The position numbers and the translations under genes are program-made. Of a DNA stretch of 64,000 nt, positions 33,613 to 42,585 are shown piece by piece; the first letter of the stretch is position 1, and each line of letters opens with the position of its first letter. The stretch is taken from the NCBI GenBank assembly GCA_018239715.1, contig JAFEGW010000002.1:49144-113143 (forward strand), in the 5' to 3' direction. Origin of the DNA: Verrucomicrobiota bacterium. Its GTDB lineage: Bacteria; Chlamydiota; Chlamydiia; Chlamydiales; Rhabdochlamydiaceae. The notes under the pieces were generated by a model. It was not told the origin of the DNA and searched no databases. It was given only the letters and a program-made list of their open reading frames with translations.

Positions 33613-34935
33613 TTAGTCTTCACCTGAAGCTCTCAGCTCTTGCTCTGAATATTGCTTCCAAACCACTTGACATCGAGGGTTCACAGGAATCAAGGGATTA
33701 CCTGAAATTTCCAAAAGAACAAGATTCCTTAAAGGGGGAAGTTCGGTGAGGTGATTGTAGGCGACATTTAAATGCAGAAGACTCGGGCATTTTCCGATGG
33801 GAGGGAGTGTCCTCAACTCATTAAAAGAAATATCTAGGGTTTTTAAACGGGTCAACTCCGTGATATAGGGTGTAATCTGTTGGATCCCACACCATTGCAA
33901 ATGAATCTCTACCAAAGTTACCATGTTTCGGATGGTGGCAGGCACTTCGGGTAAGTAATTTCGACTCAGGACCAGTTTTGTTAAATTTCTAAGCCGCCAA
34001 AAAGGAGGCCAGGTCCTAAAATCGTTGAAATTGAGGTTTAACGTTGTCAACCGAAATAGAGCTTCAATCCTTAAGGGAAGGGTTTTGATGCGATTCTTCG
34101 ATAGATCCAGAGAAAGCAGATAAGTGCAATACATTAATTCAGGGGGAACTTCTTGGAGTAAACCGTCTTTGAGGGTTAAAAGAGTGAGGTTGGTAAGGAG
34201 ACCCATCTGGGAAGGGATCTCTGTCAACTGATGGTGGACAATCTGCAATTCTGTGAGCGAGGTGCACTCGCCTAAAGCAGCCGGCAAGGACGATAGCGAG
34301 GTTTGTTTGAAGTGCAAAGTTGTTAAACGGCCAAATACCGGGATTAAAGGAGGGAATTCAGTCAGTGAGCGGCACTCGGTAAAGTAAATCGACGTCACAA
34401 GTCTCCTGACTGTCCCCGATAAGGGCTGACCTTCGGATAAGTGGAGCGAGAGCGGTTGCTGCTTTATGAGCTCCTCTTGTAGTGCTTCCGCGACCCTATG
34501 GATTCTAAATCCACGCTCTTGGAGAGCACTTGCAGCTTTTTGATGAATCTCCGTCATCAAGCCGCGCCCGGAGATGAGATACCGAATCGTTTTCAAAAAC
34601 TCGACGTCGAGTTTGTTCTGTTCAGGTGTAAATAACTGGGCTTGAACCAGGGGTCTTTTCTGTGGAGGAGGCTTGGGCTGTGGTCTTTCGTGCTCAACCA
34701 TGACAAGGGAAGGAGGGGACTTAGATCCACTGGGTTGCTGAGAAACAGCCGGTGAAGGCGCCTTTTCAGATGAAGATCGGTGTAAAACAATCCATTCAGG
34801 TGCTTCTTCGGCTGGATTCGGAGTCTTATCTCCTTCGGAGGCAATTTCAGTGTCGATGAGAGGTGGGATCTGAACAGGAGAAGACGGCGGAGAGAGGATA
34901 ATCGAAGTTAAAGTTAACCGGCCTAGACTTGTCAT
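33613..34935 (-). CDS. Leucine-rich-repeat protein
   Basis: A 440-residue protein without a Sec signal. Residues 1-110 are Pro/Ser-rich and probably disordered; 110-175 is a short helical region; about 180-420 holds roughly ten leucine-rich repeats of 22-24 residues with cores such as LTTLHFKQTSLSSLP, LLSLDLSKNRIKTLP and LKTLDISFNELRTLP. Bacterial LRR proteins with disordered N-termini are often secreted effectors or host-protein binders, and type III export is plausible in Chlamydiae (inference). It borders an accessory patch with a toxin-antitoxin remnant. Confidence 0.85.
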   Translation of the reverse strand: MTSLGRLTLTSIILSPPSSPVQIPPLIDTEIASEGDKTPNPAEEAPEWIVLHRSSSEKAPSPAVSQQPSGSKSPPSLVMVEHERPQPKPPPQKRPLVQAQLFTPEQNKLDVEFLKTIRYLISGRGLMTEIHQKAASALQERGFRIHRVAEALQEELIKQQPLSLHLSEGQPLSGTVRRLVTSIYFTECRSLTEFPPLIPVFGRLTTLHFKQTSLSSLPAALGECTSLTELQIVHHQLTEIPSQMGLLTNLTLLTLKDGLLQEVPPELMYCTYLLSLDLSKNRIKTLPLRIEALFRLTTLNLNFNDFRTWPPFWRLRNLTKLVLSRNYLPEVPATIRNMVTLVEIHLQWCGIQQITPYITELTRLKTLDISFNELRTLPPIGKCPSLLHLNVAYNHLTELPPLRNLVLLEISGNPLIPVNPRCQVVWKQYSEQELRASGED

Positions 34936-35264
34936 ACGACCTCCTGATTTTTACCTGAGGCTTTATCGATTTCCCCTTCGATATGATTGCTGATGACAGC
35001 GTAGGAAGCGTCGCTAAACACATTCTCTCAGGAATACAAAATCTCTCCGAAGATATTTGAGTAACCCATCATCCTATTTTAGAAGGTGATATCGAAACTC
35101 ACATTACTGACTTCTATTGTGTAGCAGATGATCTTTTTAAAGCAATGCACGTTCAGGCAAATTCTATGATCTCAACCTGATGCAGCGACTGTTTTCTAGT
35201 CTGCAACTTGACGACTAAGACTTCTTACCAAAGGAGAGACATTTATAGGTTGTCCCTTTCAACA
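34936..35264. other. Gene-poor intergenic stretch with a probable transposase scrap
   Basis: 329 bases without an intact gene between the LRR gene and the antitoxin. No promoter or tRNA was recognised. The only coding-like signal is a short peptide at 35091-35179 described separately. Confidence 0.6.
35091..35179 (+). pseudogene. Possible remnant of a DDE-type transposase N-terminus
   Basis: The frame from 35091 reads IETHITDFYCVADDLFKAM and then soon hits a stop. HITxxYCxxDDxxK resembles the first residues of some IS transposases common in environmental Chlamydiae. There is no start codon, no inverted repeats were seen, and the rest of the gene is gone. The call is weak. Confidence 0.35.
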
Positions 35265-35546
35265 TCAGGCAACAGCTTGATGAACTATTTTAGCAATAGT
35301 TCTAATGGTAGGGTTCCCTTTGCTTGATAAAGCATTCTGAACGGTTGTGCGAGAAAGCTTTGCTTCTTTAGCAACCTTGGACTTATTGATATAAAGATAA
35401 GTATTCAATATTTCTAAATATGCCTCTACGTCATTTTCCTCTAAACATGTGAGCAATGCCTCTGCTACCTGTTCATGTTTTTTGAAAAAATCGCTAGGGT
35501 TGTGCTCTTTTAATTTGACACTTTTTTTACTTTTTATAATTGGCAT
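35265..35546 (-). CDS. Addiction-module antitoxin (HigA/XRE-like), possibly orphan
   Basis: A 93-residue HTH protein from the internal ATG at 35546 (MPIIKSKKS...). The chain LKEHNPSDFFKKHEQVAEALLTC and INKSKVAKEAKLSRTTVQNALS followed by KGNPTIRTIAKIVHQ has the layout of the 'probable addiction module antidote' family, which partners a small RelE/ParE-fold toxin. The frame is open upstream to 35663, and that upstream part encodes the C-terminal end of the toxin, so the two are in one frame with no stop between them. Whether it is still expressed is unknown. Confidence 0.65.
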   Translation of the reverse strand: MPIIKSKKSVKLKEHNPSDFFKKHEQVAEALLTCLEENDVEAYLEILNTYLYINKSKVAKEAKLSRTTVQNALSSKGNPTIRTIAKIVHQAVA

Positions 35547-35844
35547 ATTTTCTAAAGAGGTTTTCTGCTTTTTTAATATCTTTTTTTGGTCATTTTTCTT
35601 CCCTCCTATTAGTACTAGAATGGCAGCCACTTCTTCCCGAAAGAAATTATACTCTCCATCCATTTTTCCACCTTAATTCATAGAGACCATAAACACAGCC
35701 TTCAAGCCTTTTAAAGTCACCGAAGTGACTCAATTCTCTAACTCTGAACAATCTAGCTTCGACTTGCGCTTGTTCTTTCAGGCTCAAACAAGAAAGCCAC
35801 TCATCAAACTCAGGTGTTTTTCTTATCTTTATCACATAGACCAT
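35547..35844 (-). pseudogene. Frameshifted RelE/ParE-family (HigB-like) toxin
   Basis: The N-terminal 65 residues (MVYVIKIRKTPEFDEWL...LYELRWKNGWRV) are typical of phage-derived Gp49/HigB-type toxins but stop at a TAA at 35647-35649. The expected continuation is present one frame over (FFREEVAAILVLIGGKKNDQKKILKKQ). Removing one A from the TATAATTTC context would restore RVYFFREE. So the toxin is broken by a one-base insertion, or read through by frameshifting. Its C-terminal frame then runs directly into the antitoxin without a stop. The start at 35844 is a guess; the frame opens at 35877. Confidence 0.65.
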
Positions 35845-35934
35845 TATATTGTACACCCTCATTATGAGTAAAAACATTTCTGATATTTCGATCTGTCAGG
35901 AAAAAGGGCGAAATTGTAATTTTAAAGAAATTTT

Positions 35935-35963
35935 TTGACACCAAACTCCTCTTTCCCTATAGC
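35935..35963 (+). promoter_or_regulatory. Sigma70-type promoter of the efflux operon
   Basis: A perfect TTGACA at 35935-35940, a 17-base spacer and TATAGC at 35958-35963, with a GGAAAGGGGGGA ribosome-binding region following before the GTG at 35988. The geometry is close to ideal. Confidence 0.65.
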
Positions 35964-35987
35964 ACATAGGAAAGGGGGGAAATAGGG

Positions 35988-37388
35988 GTGAGGTTAAGCT
36001 ATCTTGCCATTGCCATCACTTGTTGCGGCTGCACGATGACCCGCAGCGCGACAGATCCCTATGCATACGCACCTAAATCTCCTTCCACGCTGTATCAGCA
36101 GCCTCTAGATATCACGAACGTCTCTGTGTTCGATCCCCATAAAGCCCTGACGCTGGCCGAGATTCTCGATGTGGCCCTGCGCAACAACCCCACGACAAAA
36201 CTCACCTGGGCCAAAGCTCGAGCCGCAGCGGCTCAATATGGCAAAAGCCAAAGCCCTAACTTTCCCACGCTGACCGGGAATTTTATCTATGAACGATCTA
36301 AAACAACCTACCCACCCGAGTTCGGATCTCCCCGCTTTGTGCAATTCCTCTCCGACTGGGGACCTCAGCTGACACTGACTTATACGCTGCTCGATTTTGG
36401 GCAAACCCGCGCGACCACTGAATCAGCGCGACAAGCATTACTCTACGCCGACTACACGCATGACCGGCAAATCCAAACTGTTTTGCAGCAGGTGACGGCC
36501 GATTACTACAACTATCTCAGTCAACAAGAGCTTCTCAAGGCTCAAGAGGCTGACCTCTACACTGCACAAACGACCTTTAGGGCCGCCGAGAAAGAGCTTC
36601 AAGCAGGGACCCAAGACAAGGCCGATGTTCTCCAAGCTCAAACCCAGCTTCTGCAAACGCAAATCCAACTCGTGAATCAAAAACAGACGGTGATCAACGC
36701 CCGCACTGCACTCCTCTCCGACATGGGTGTTAATTGCAACCAATCGATCAATATCGAGATGCTTCCCGACGTCCCTCCCATCGATGAAATGGTCCAAACA
36801 GCCGATCAGCTGCTCACCATCGCTCTTCAAAAACGGTCGGATTTGATTGCTGCGGAAGCCCGTGTCAAATCGGAAGAGGCGGCGATGGATGCAGCCTGGA
36901 GAGAATTTTGGCCGACAGTCACTTACAACTTAAATGGATTCCAAGAGTTTTCCAATCCCGGCGGCAACCTCAACGTCAACTACACCAGCACCTTGTCACT
37001 CAATATTCCGATCTTTTCCGGTTTTTCAACACTCAACAATCTAAAACAAGCCCGGGCGCAAAAACAGCAAGCCGAAGCCAATCTCCGTCAAACCCAGCTC
37101 AACGTTGTCCAAGATATTGTTACCGCCCATACCTCCGTCAAAACCGCCTTTGATGCCCTGCAAATTTCCGATAGCCTTCTTAAAACCGCCCAAGAGCAGT
37201 ACGAATTGATCCTCTCTCGCTATAAAGCCGGCGTGGCGACCATCTTGGAAGTCGTTTCCTCTCAAAGCACTCTGGCCACAGCACGCGCTAACCAAGTCAG
37301 CAGCACCAACCAGTGGCTGAACTCGCTTGTCAACCTCAGCTACGCCGCCGGCACTCTCCAGCCTCCCAAAAAGGGAGAGTTCCGATGA
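35988..37388 (+). CDS. TolC/OprM-family outer-membrane efflux protein
   Basis: A 466-residue outer-membrane channel of a tripartite RND pump. Its two homologous halves each carry the outer-membrane-efflux helical pattern: ALTLAEILDVALRNNPTTKLTWAK early, LNIPIFSGFSTLNNLKQARAQ and YELILSRYKAGVATILEVVS late. The N-terminus (MRLSYLAIAITCCGC) ends in a cysteine cluster that could be lipidated, as in NodT/OprM proteins, though the lipobox is not ideal. The start is GTG. The stop overlaps the next gene in ATGA. Confidence 0.92.
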   Translation: MRLSYLAIAITCCGCTMTRSATDPYAYAPKSPSTLYQQPLDITNVSVFDPHKALTLAEILDVALRNNPTTKLTWAKARAAAAQYGKSQSPNFPTLTGNFIYERSKTTYPPEFGSPRFVQFLSDWGPQLTLTYTLLDFGQTRATTESARQALLYADYTHDRQIQTVLQQVTADYYNYLSQQELLKAQEADLYTAQTTFRAAEKELQAGTQDKADVLQAQTQLLQTQIQLVNQKQTVINARTALLSDMGVNCNQSINIEMLPDVPPIDEMVQTADQLLTIALQKRSDLIAAEARVKSEEAAMDAAWREFWPTVTYNLNGFQEFSNPGGNLNVNYTSTLSLNIPIFSGFSTLNNLKQARAQKQQAEANLRQTQLNVVQDIVTAHTSVKTAFDALQISDSLLKTAQEQYELILSRYKAGVATILEVVSSQSTLATARANQVSSTNQWLNSLVNLSYAAGTLQPPKKGEFR

Positions 37389-38440
37389 GAATCTTAGCTC
37401 TGCTATTTTTGCTCGCCGGTTGTGCAAAAGCTCCTTCTCCCCCACCGCCGCTTCCCTATGTCACTGTAGTAACACCGCAAGTGGCTGATGTACCTCTTTT
37501 CTACGAATACGTCGGGCATGTCGAACCGAATCAAACGGCTGAGATCAAACCTCAAGCCTCTGGAATCTTGATGGGGAAATTTTTTGAAGAAGGTCAAGAG
37601 GTCGTAGAAAACAGCCTCTTGCTCACCATCGACCCAAGACCTTATCAAGCCGAACTCGATCGTGCGAAAGGACTCCTTGCTCAAAATCTCGCCAACTTAA
37701 GGCAAGCACAAGACACCGCCCAGCGGTATGCTAAACTGGTCGACGAGGCCTTTGTCTCCAAGCTGGACTACGACCGGTATCTCACTGACGTGGCCACTGC
37801 CGAAGCTTCCGTCCAACAGTCGTACGCCGAAGTCGAAGTGGCTGAAATCAATCTCGGCTATTGCTCCATTCAAGCGCCTTTTAGAGGAGTCGCCAGCAAA
37901 CTCATCAAAGACGTCGGCAACTATGTCCAAGTCGGCACGGATGATGTCCTCCTGACCCTCAACCAAATCTCCCCGATTCGCGTCAGCTTTTATGTCCCGG
38001 AAAAAGATCTTCCCCGCATCACCGCTTTGCAAGCCTCAAAAAATCTCCAAACCGTCGTCGTGATCAATGAAGAGTGCATTGAAGGCGATCTCTTCTTGAT
38101 CAACAACGCCGTCGATGAAAATACCGGCACGATCCTCTTGCAATCGATGTTCACTAACTCGGATCAAAAGCTATGGCCCGGAGAGTTTCTCGATGTCAGG
38201 CTGATCTTAGAAATCAAAAAAAATGCCCTCTTGCTTCCAAGTCAGGCCGTTCAAATCGGTCAAGACGGGCCTTACGTCTATCTCGTCAAATCCGACCGCA
38301 CTGTCGAGCTGCGCAAAGTCAAAACAGGCCAAAAAGAAAATGATCGGATCATCATTGAGTCAGGCCTCACCTCTCAAGAAACGGTCGTCCTGGAAGGGCA
38401 GCTCAACCTCTATCCCGGCGCCCAGGTGATCATCAAATGA
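37385..38440 (+). CDS. RND efflux periplasmic adaptor (membrane fusion) lipoprotein, AcrA/MexA type
   Basis: A 351-residue adaptor linking pump and channel. It starts with a good lipoprotein signal (MRILALLFLLAGC, lipid-bearing C13). A barrel-sandwich/biotinyl-lipoyl-like domain follows (AEIKPQASGILMGKFFEEGQEV and YCSIQAPFRGVASK), with an alpha-hairpin between. The beta-barrel and membrane-proximal domains come after (ISPIRVSFYVPEKDL, LWPGEFLDVRLIL). The ATG at 37385 was chosen over a start 72 bases upstream because it yields the lipoprotein signal and an ATGA overlap with tolC. It overlaps the RND gene the same way. Confidence 0.94.
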   Translation: MRILALLFLLAGCAKAPSPPPPLPYVTVVTPQVADVPLFYEYVGHVEPNQTAEIKPQASGILMGKFFEEGQEVVENSLLLTIDPRPYQAELDRAKGLLAQNLANLRQAQDTAQRYAKLVDEAFVSKLDYDRYLTDVATAEASVQQSYAEVEVAEINLGYCSIQAPFRGVASKLIKDVGNYVQVGTDDVLLTLNQISPIRVSFYVPEKDLPRITALQASKNLQTVVVINEECIEGDLFLINNAVDENTGTILLQSMFTNSDQKLWPGEFLDVRLILEIKKNALLLPSQAVQIGQDGPYVYLVKSDRTVELRKVKTGQKENDRIIIESGLTSQETVVLEGQLNLYPGAQVIIK

Positions 38441-41400
38441 TTTCAGCTCTTTTCATTAAACGGCCCGTGATGACGACCTTGGTCATGCTCGCCATCCTGT
38501 TCTTCGGGATCGTCGCTTATAAGAAGATCCCTGTGAGCGATCTGCCGAACGTGAACTATCCTTCGATCACCGTCTCGGTCGAATATCCCGGTGCCAGCCC
38601 CAGCACGGTGGCCGACAACGTCGTCAGCCCTCTTGAAAGGCAGTTTTTGACCATCGAAGGAGTCCAATCGATCGCCTCGACAAGCTCGACCGGCGGGGCG
38701 ACCATCGTGCTGCAATTTGTCTTGGACAAGCCGCTGGATTCTGCCGCTCTGGATGTGCAAAACGCCATCAACACGGCAGGACCCGATCTGCCTCAAGATC
38801 TTCCCTACGCCCCGACCTATGATAAGACCAACCCTGCCCAAACTCCCATTCTCTATTTTGCTGCTGCGTCCGATACCATGCCCCTCTATGAGCTCTATGG
38901 CTATGCCTATACGTTCATTGGAGAGCGGCTCAGCACCATCAGCGGCGTGGCCCAAGTAGTCGTCTATGGATCTCCTTTTGCCGTCCGCGTCCAGGTCAAC
39001 CCCCAAAAATTGGCGGCCAAACAAATCGGCATTGATGACGTCGCCTATGCGATCAAAAATGCCAACGTGAATATCCCGACCGGTACCCTCTTTGGAAAAA
39101 CCGGCGAGTACACGATCGATGTCGATGGCAAGCTGAATCATGCCGCCCTCTACGACTCGATCATCATTAAAAATGAGACCGGCAATATCGTCCGTATCCG
39201 GGATGTGGGCAGGGCGCTCGACAGCACTAATGATGATAAAGAGTATCAACGGTATTTCTCATCAGATACGGATAAAGCGTGTGTGGTGTTTGGCGTGCTC
39301 ACCCAGCCCGGCGTCAATTCGATGCGTGTGATCTCCGATATTAACAAAGTTCTTCCTAAGCTGGAAGCGAGCCTCCCCGGTTCGATGCACCTTTACAGGG
39401 TCTTCGACAAAGCCGTTTTCATCCAAGAGGCCGTGAATGATGTGCAAATGACCTTAGTAGTGGCTTTCCTCTTAGTGGTTTTTGTCATCTTTTTCTATCT
39501 CGGCAAACCGATGAACACCCTCATCCCTGCCCTAGCCCTTCCGATCATCATCATCGGCACTTTTGCAGTGATGTTCCTTTTAGGCTACACCGTTGATATT
39601 CTCTCCTTGCTGGCGATTACCCTCTCGATAGGTTTTCTTGTCGATGATGCGATCGTGGTCTTGGAAAATATCGTCCGGCATGTCGAAGGAGGGATGCCCC
39701 CTTACGAAGCGGCTTTGCAAGGTTCGAAAGAGATCGGCTTCACGATTTTGTCGATGACGCTCTCTCTCTCTTCCGCCTTCATCCCGCTCCTTTTCATGGG
39801 CGGGGTCATTGGAAAGATCTTCCATGAATTTGCTTTTGTGATTGTCTCGGCGGTTCTCATCTCGGGATTTATTTCGCTGACATTGACCCCGATGCTCTGC
39901 AGCCGCTTAGTGCGCCCGCACCATACGGACAATAAAAAGACGTTCATGGAGCGTTTTTCGGAAAAGCTCAATCACTACCTCATCTCTTTTTATGATAAAA
40001 CTCTGGCTTCTGTCTTGCGGCACCCTCTCGGGGCTCTTTCAGCGGGCGTGCTTTCGGTGGTGATGACAGTGGTATTATTTAAAATCCTCCCTTCGGATTT
40101 TCTGCCGCCCGATGATATTGGATCGATTGTCGTCCACACCCAGGCCGCTACCGGCACCTCTCCCTTCCAGATGATGAAATACCAAGACCAGCTCAGCCGC
40201 ATGATTAAAGATCATCCGGCGATCGATTCGATCATTTCGATTGGAGCCCTTCCTGATGATAACAAAGGGTATATGTTCCTTCAGCTCAAACCCTACAAAC
40301 AGCGCCCTTCCATGCCGGACATTATCCAGGATTTACTCCATACCTTTCAAAAGGTCCCCGGCGTGCAGACCTTTGTGAAACCTCTTCCTCTCATCGATCT
40401 GCAAGTCTCTACGACTGATATCAAAGCCCCGTATCAATACACCCTTCAAAGCCTCGATCCCACAACTCTGTACCAATCGACTGATGCATTGATCCAGCAA
40501 ATGAAAAACCTTCCCGGGATCTCCCAAGTCAGCACGGACCTCGAGATCAAGCAGCCTCAGCTCAACATTGAAATCCTGCGCGATAAAGCCTATGCGTTGA
40601 ATTTATCCGCGGCAGATATCGAAAATGCCCTCTCCTACGCCTTTGCGGCCACCAATCTCTCCCCCATCAACGATCCCGAATACCAATACTATGCGATCCT
40701 CGAAGTCGAGCCTAAATTCTATAGTGATCCGAGCTACCTCTCCCAGCTCTACATCCGCTCTTCCACCAACAAGCTCGTTCCGCTCTCGGCAACGACACGC
40801 CTGAGCCAAACCGTCGGACCTCTTAACATCAACCGGCTCGATGGCCTCCCCGCTGTCAACATCTACTTCGATGTGGGAAGCAACGCCCTCGGCCCTGCTC
40901 TCTCCAAAATCGACAACCTCGCCCATCGAACACTTCCTCCGACCGTGACCGGACAAGTGCAGGGAACCGCCGATGTGTTTCAAGATTCGTTTGCCAACCT
41001 CAATATCTTGCTCCTCATCACGTTCTTTGTGATCTATGTCATCCTCGGCATCCTCTATGAGAATTTTCTCCATCCGATCACCGTGATGTCGACATTGCCC
41101 CCAGCTGCCCTGGGCGGCCTGCTGATCCTCTATCTCTTAAACTGCCCGCTCTCGCTGTATGCGTTCGTCGGACTTATTCTTCTTCTGGGTATTGTGATGA
41201 AAAACGGTATTATCCTGATCGATTTTGCCAACGATGCGGTCCAAGAAGGAAAAACTCCCCTCGAAGCGATCCAACATGCTGCCCGCACCCGGTTCCGTCC
41301 GATCCTCATGACGACCTTCTCGGCCCTCATGGGCGCGATCCCGATTGCCATCGGCATGGGCGGGATGACCGCACAAAGCCGCAGGCCGCTCGGCCTCGTC

Positions 41401-41517
41401 ATCATTGGAGGACTGATCGTCTCCCAAATCTTAACGCTTTACCTCACACCTGTGCTATATCTGTATTTAGAAAAACTCCGAGAGCGATTTCATCAGAAAA
41501 TGAAGAAAATTAACTAG
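38437..41517 (+). CDS. RND-family multidrug efflux pump, inner-membrane subunit (HAE1/AcrB-MdtB type)
   Basis: This 1026-residue proton-driven exporter of hydrophobic compounds has two repeats of six helices with large periplasmic loops. It starts MISALFIKRPVMTTLVMLAI, typical of the family, and carries the proton-relay pair D403-D404 in GFLVDDAIVVLENI. GMGGMTAQSRRPLGLVIIGG lies near the C-terminus. Full length and intact. It is the last gene of a three-gene operon with ATGA overlaps at each junction. The final 8 bases overlap a convergent gene. Substrates cannot be predicted. Confidence 0.95.
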   Translation: MISALFIKRPVMTTLVMLAILFFGIVAYKKIPVSDLPNVNYPSITVSVEYPGASPSTVADNVVSPLERQFLTIEGVQSIASTSSTGGATIVLQFVLDKPLDSAALDVQNAINTAGPDLPQDLPYAPTYDKTNPAQTPILYFAAASDTMPLYELYGYAYTFIGERLSTISGVAQVVVYGSPFAVRVQVNPQKLAAKQIGIDDVAYAIKNANVNIPTGTLFGKTGEYTIDVDGKLNHAALYDSIIIKNETGNIVRIRDVGRALDSTNDDKEYQRYFSSDTDKACVVFGVLTQPGVNSMRVISDINKVLPKLEASLPGSMHLYRVFDKAVFIQEAVNDVQMTLVVAFLLVVFVIFFYLGKPMNTLIPALALPIIIIGTFAVMFLLGYTVDILSLLAITLSIGFLVDDAIVVLENIVRHVEGGMPPYEAALQGSKEIGFTILSMTLSLSSAFIPLLFMGGVIGKIFHEFAFVIVSAVLISGFISLTLTPMLCSRLVRPHHTDNKKTFMERFSEKLNHYLISFYDKTLASVLRHPLGALSAGVLSVVMTVVLFKILPSDFLPPDDIGSIVVHTQAATGTSPFQMMKYQDQLSRMIKDHPAIDSIISIGALPDDNKGYMFLQLKPYKQRPSMPDIIQDLLHTFQKVPGVQTFVKPLPLIDLQVSTTDIKAPYQYTLQSLDPTTLYQSTDALIQQMKNLPGISQVSTDLEIKQPQLNIEILRDKAYALNLSAADIENALSYAFAATNLSPINDPEYQYYAILEVEPKFYSDPSYLSQLYIRSSTNKLVPLSATTRLSQTVGPLNINRLDGLPAVNIYFDVGSNALGPALSKIDNLAHRTLPPTVTGQVQGTADVFQDSFANLNILLLITFFVIYVILGILYENFLHPITVMSTLPPAALGGLLILYLLNCPLSLYAFVGLILLLGIVMKNGIILIDFANDAVQEGKTPLEAIQHAARTRFRPILMTTFSALMGAIPIAIGMGGMTAQSRRPLGLVIIGGLIVSQILTLYLTPVLYLYLEKLRERFHQKMKKIN

Positions 41518-42454
41518 CAGCTTCGCTGGGTAGGTTGGCAGAGGCTTTGTCCCAGCAATGGCTGACAAACATACTAAGACCCTGAAGCTCCTTCATGGCA
41601 ACTTTACGTACTTCATTAAATACTGTTTGCGCTTCTTTGCTAACAACTCCCTTCTCAAAAGAGGCTAAATCCTTCATAGTGTTAGTCAATTCTTGCTTTA
41701 CTTCGTCGGAAAGAGTGTATTTAGATCTCATCTCGAGGATCAAAGCCTGTGTTTCGTTTTTGAAAAATTGCGCAATTTGTTCAGAATTTTTTGATCCGAA
41801 AATGTAGATGTAAAAAGCTTTAGTGACAATAAAGGGTAAAATATCCGGCTCTCTAATTTTGAATTTCTCAAGAGTTTCGCTATCTGCTCCATTGATCAAA
41901 TGCTCTGTGATGAAGGCAGCTCCCTCTTGGATGACCTGATTTACATCAGCACCTTGCCTTGCGAGTCCCTGAAGTATGGGATCATGGATACCTCCATGAA
42001 CAGCAGCTCGTATACGAGCTTCAAAGTCAGCCACGTAAAGTTGATCCTGAAGCCTGCGGATTCTTATCGAAGTGGGGTTGAGCATTTGACCCCAGGCACG
42101 GGCAAGAGATTCATGAGTCAGTAGATTAGGAAAAAACCAGTTAAAAATCAGATCCGCTACAGCCCAAAGAGTAGTAAACGAACTACTTTGCAGCAAACTT
42201 ACTGTATATTCAAAAGGACGATCAGTCAGACGATAAACTGTTAATGCAAGCAAAGAAAGCGCCCCATAGGCAATCGATTCAACCGCTGCAGTGACGGCCA
42301 CTGCGCTAAACCCTATTTGACAAATACTTACCTTCACAAATCCCGGAAACGTCTCCCGCTGAAAGATCCACCCTTCTTCCCGGCCTTGAGGGTTTCTCCA
42401 GGTCACTAAGTAAGACATCAGATGACTCGAAAGACATCGAATAGGTGCAGTCAT
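41510..42454 (-). CDS. Hypothetical bilobed-hydrophobic membrane protein
   Basis: A 314-residue protein I do not recognise. It has no Sec signal; residues about 42-73 and 85-113 form two long hydrophobic stretches separated by a short loop (CQIGFSAVAVTAAVESIAYG; FTTLWAVADLIFNWFF). A mostly helical soluble C-terminal domain follows (RIRRLQDQLYVADFEARIR...). A bilobed hydrophobic domain is the hallmark of chlamydial inclusion membrane proteins, so this is an Inc candidate by shape only. Confidence 0.65.
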   Translation of the reverse strand: MTAPIRCLSSHLMSYLVTWRNPQGREEGWIFQRETFPGFVKVSICQIGFSAVAVTAAVESIAYGALSLLALTVYRLTDRPFEYTVSLLQSSSFTTLWAVADLIFNWFFPNLLTHESLARAWGQMLNPTSIRIRRLQDQLYVADFEARIRAAVHGGIHDPILQGLARQGADVNQVIQEGAAFITEHLINGADSETLEKFKIREPDILPFIVTKAFYIYIFGSKNSEQIAQFFKNETQALILEMRSKYTLSDEVKQELTNTMKDLASFEKGVVSKEAQTVFNEVRKVAMKELQGLSMFVSHCWDKASANLPSEAAS

Positions 42455-42585
42455 ATTGGAAGCCCTCTTAAAAAGTGGACCAAATATACTTAATTTCGAA
42501 AAACAACACCACTACTAATAGGCAAACTGTGCATTGACTATAGAAATTTTTAAATGGAGGAAAGAATTCTCAAAATCACCAGCAA

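Noticed and set aside
38443..39249. Long antisense reading frame opposite the RND pump
   Set aside because: It lies wholly within the well-supported pump gene, shows no protein family features, and long antisense frames are expected in GC-rich codon-biased genes.
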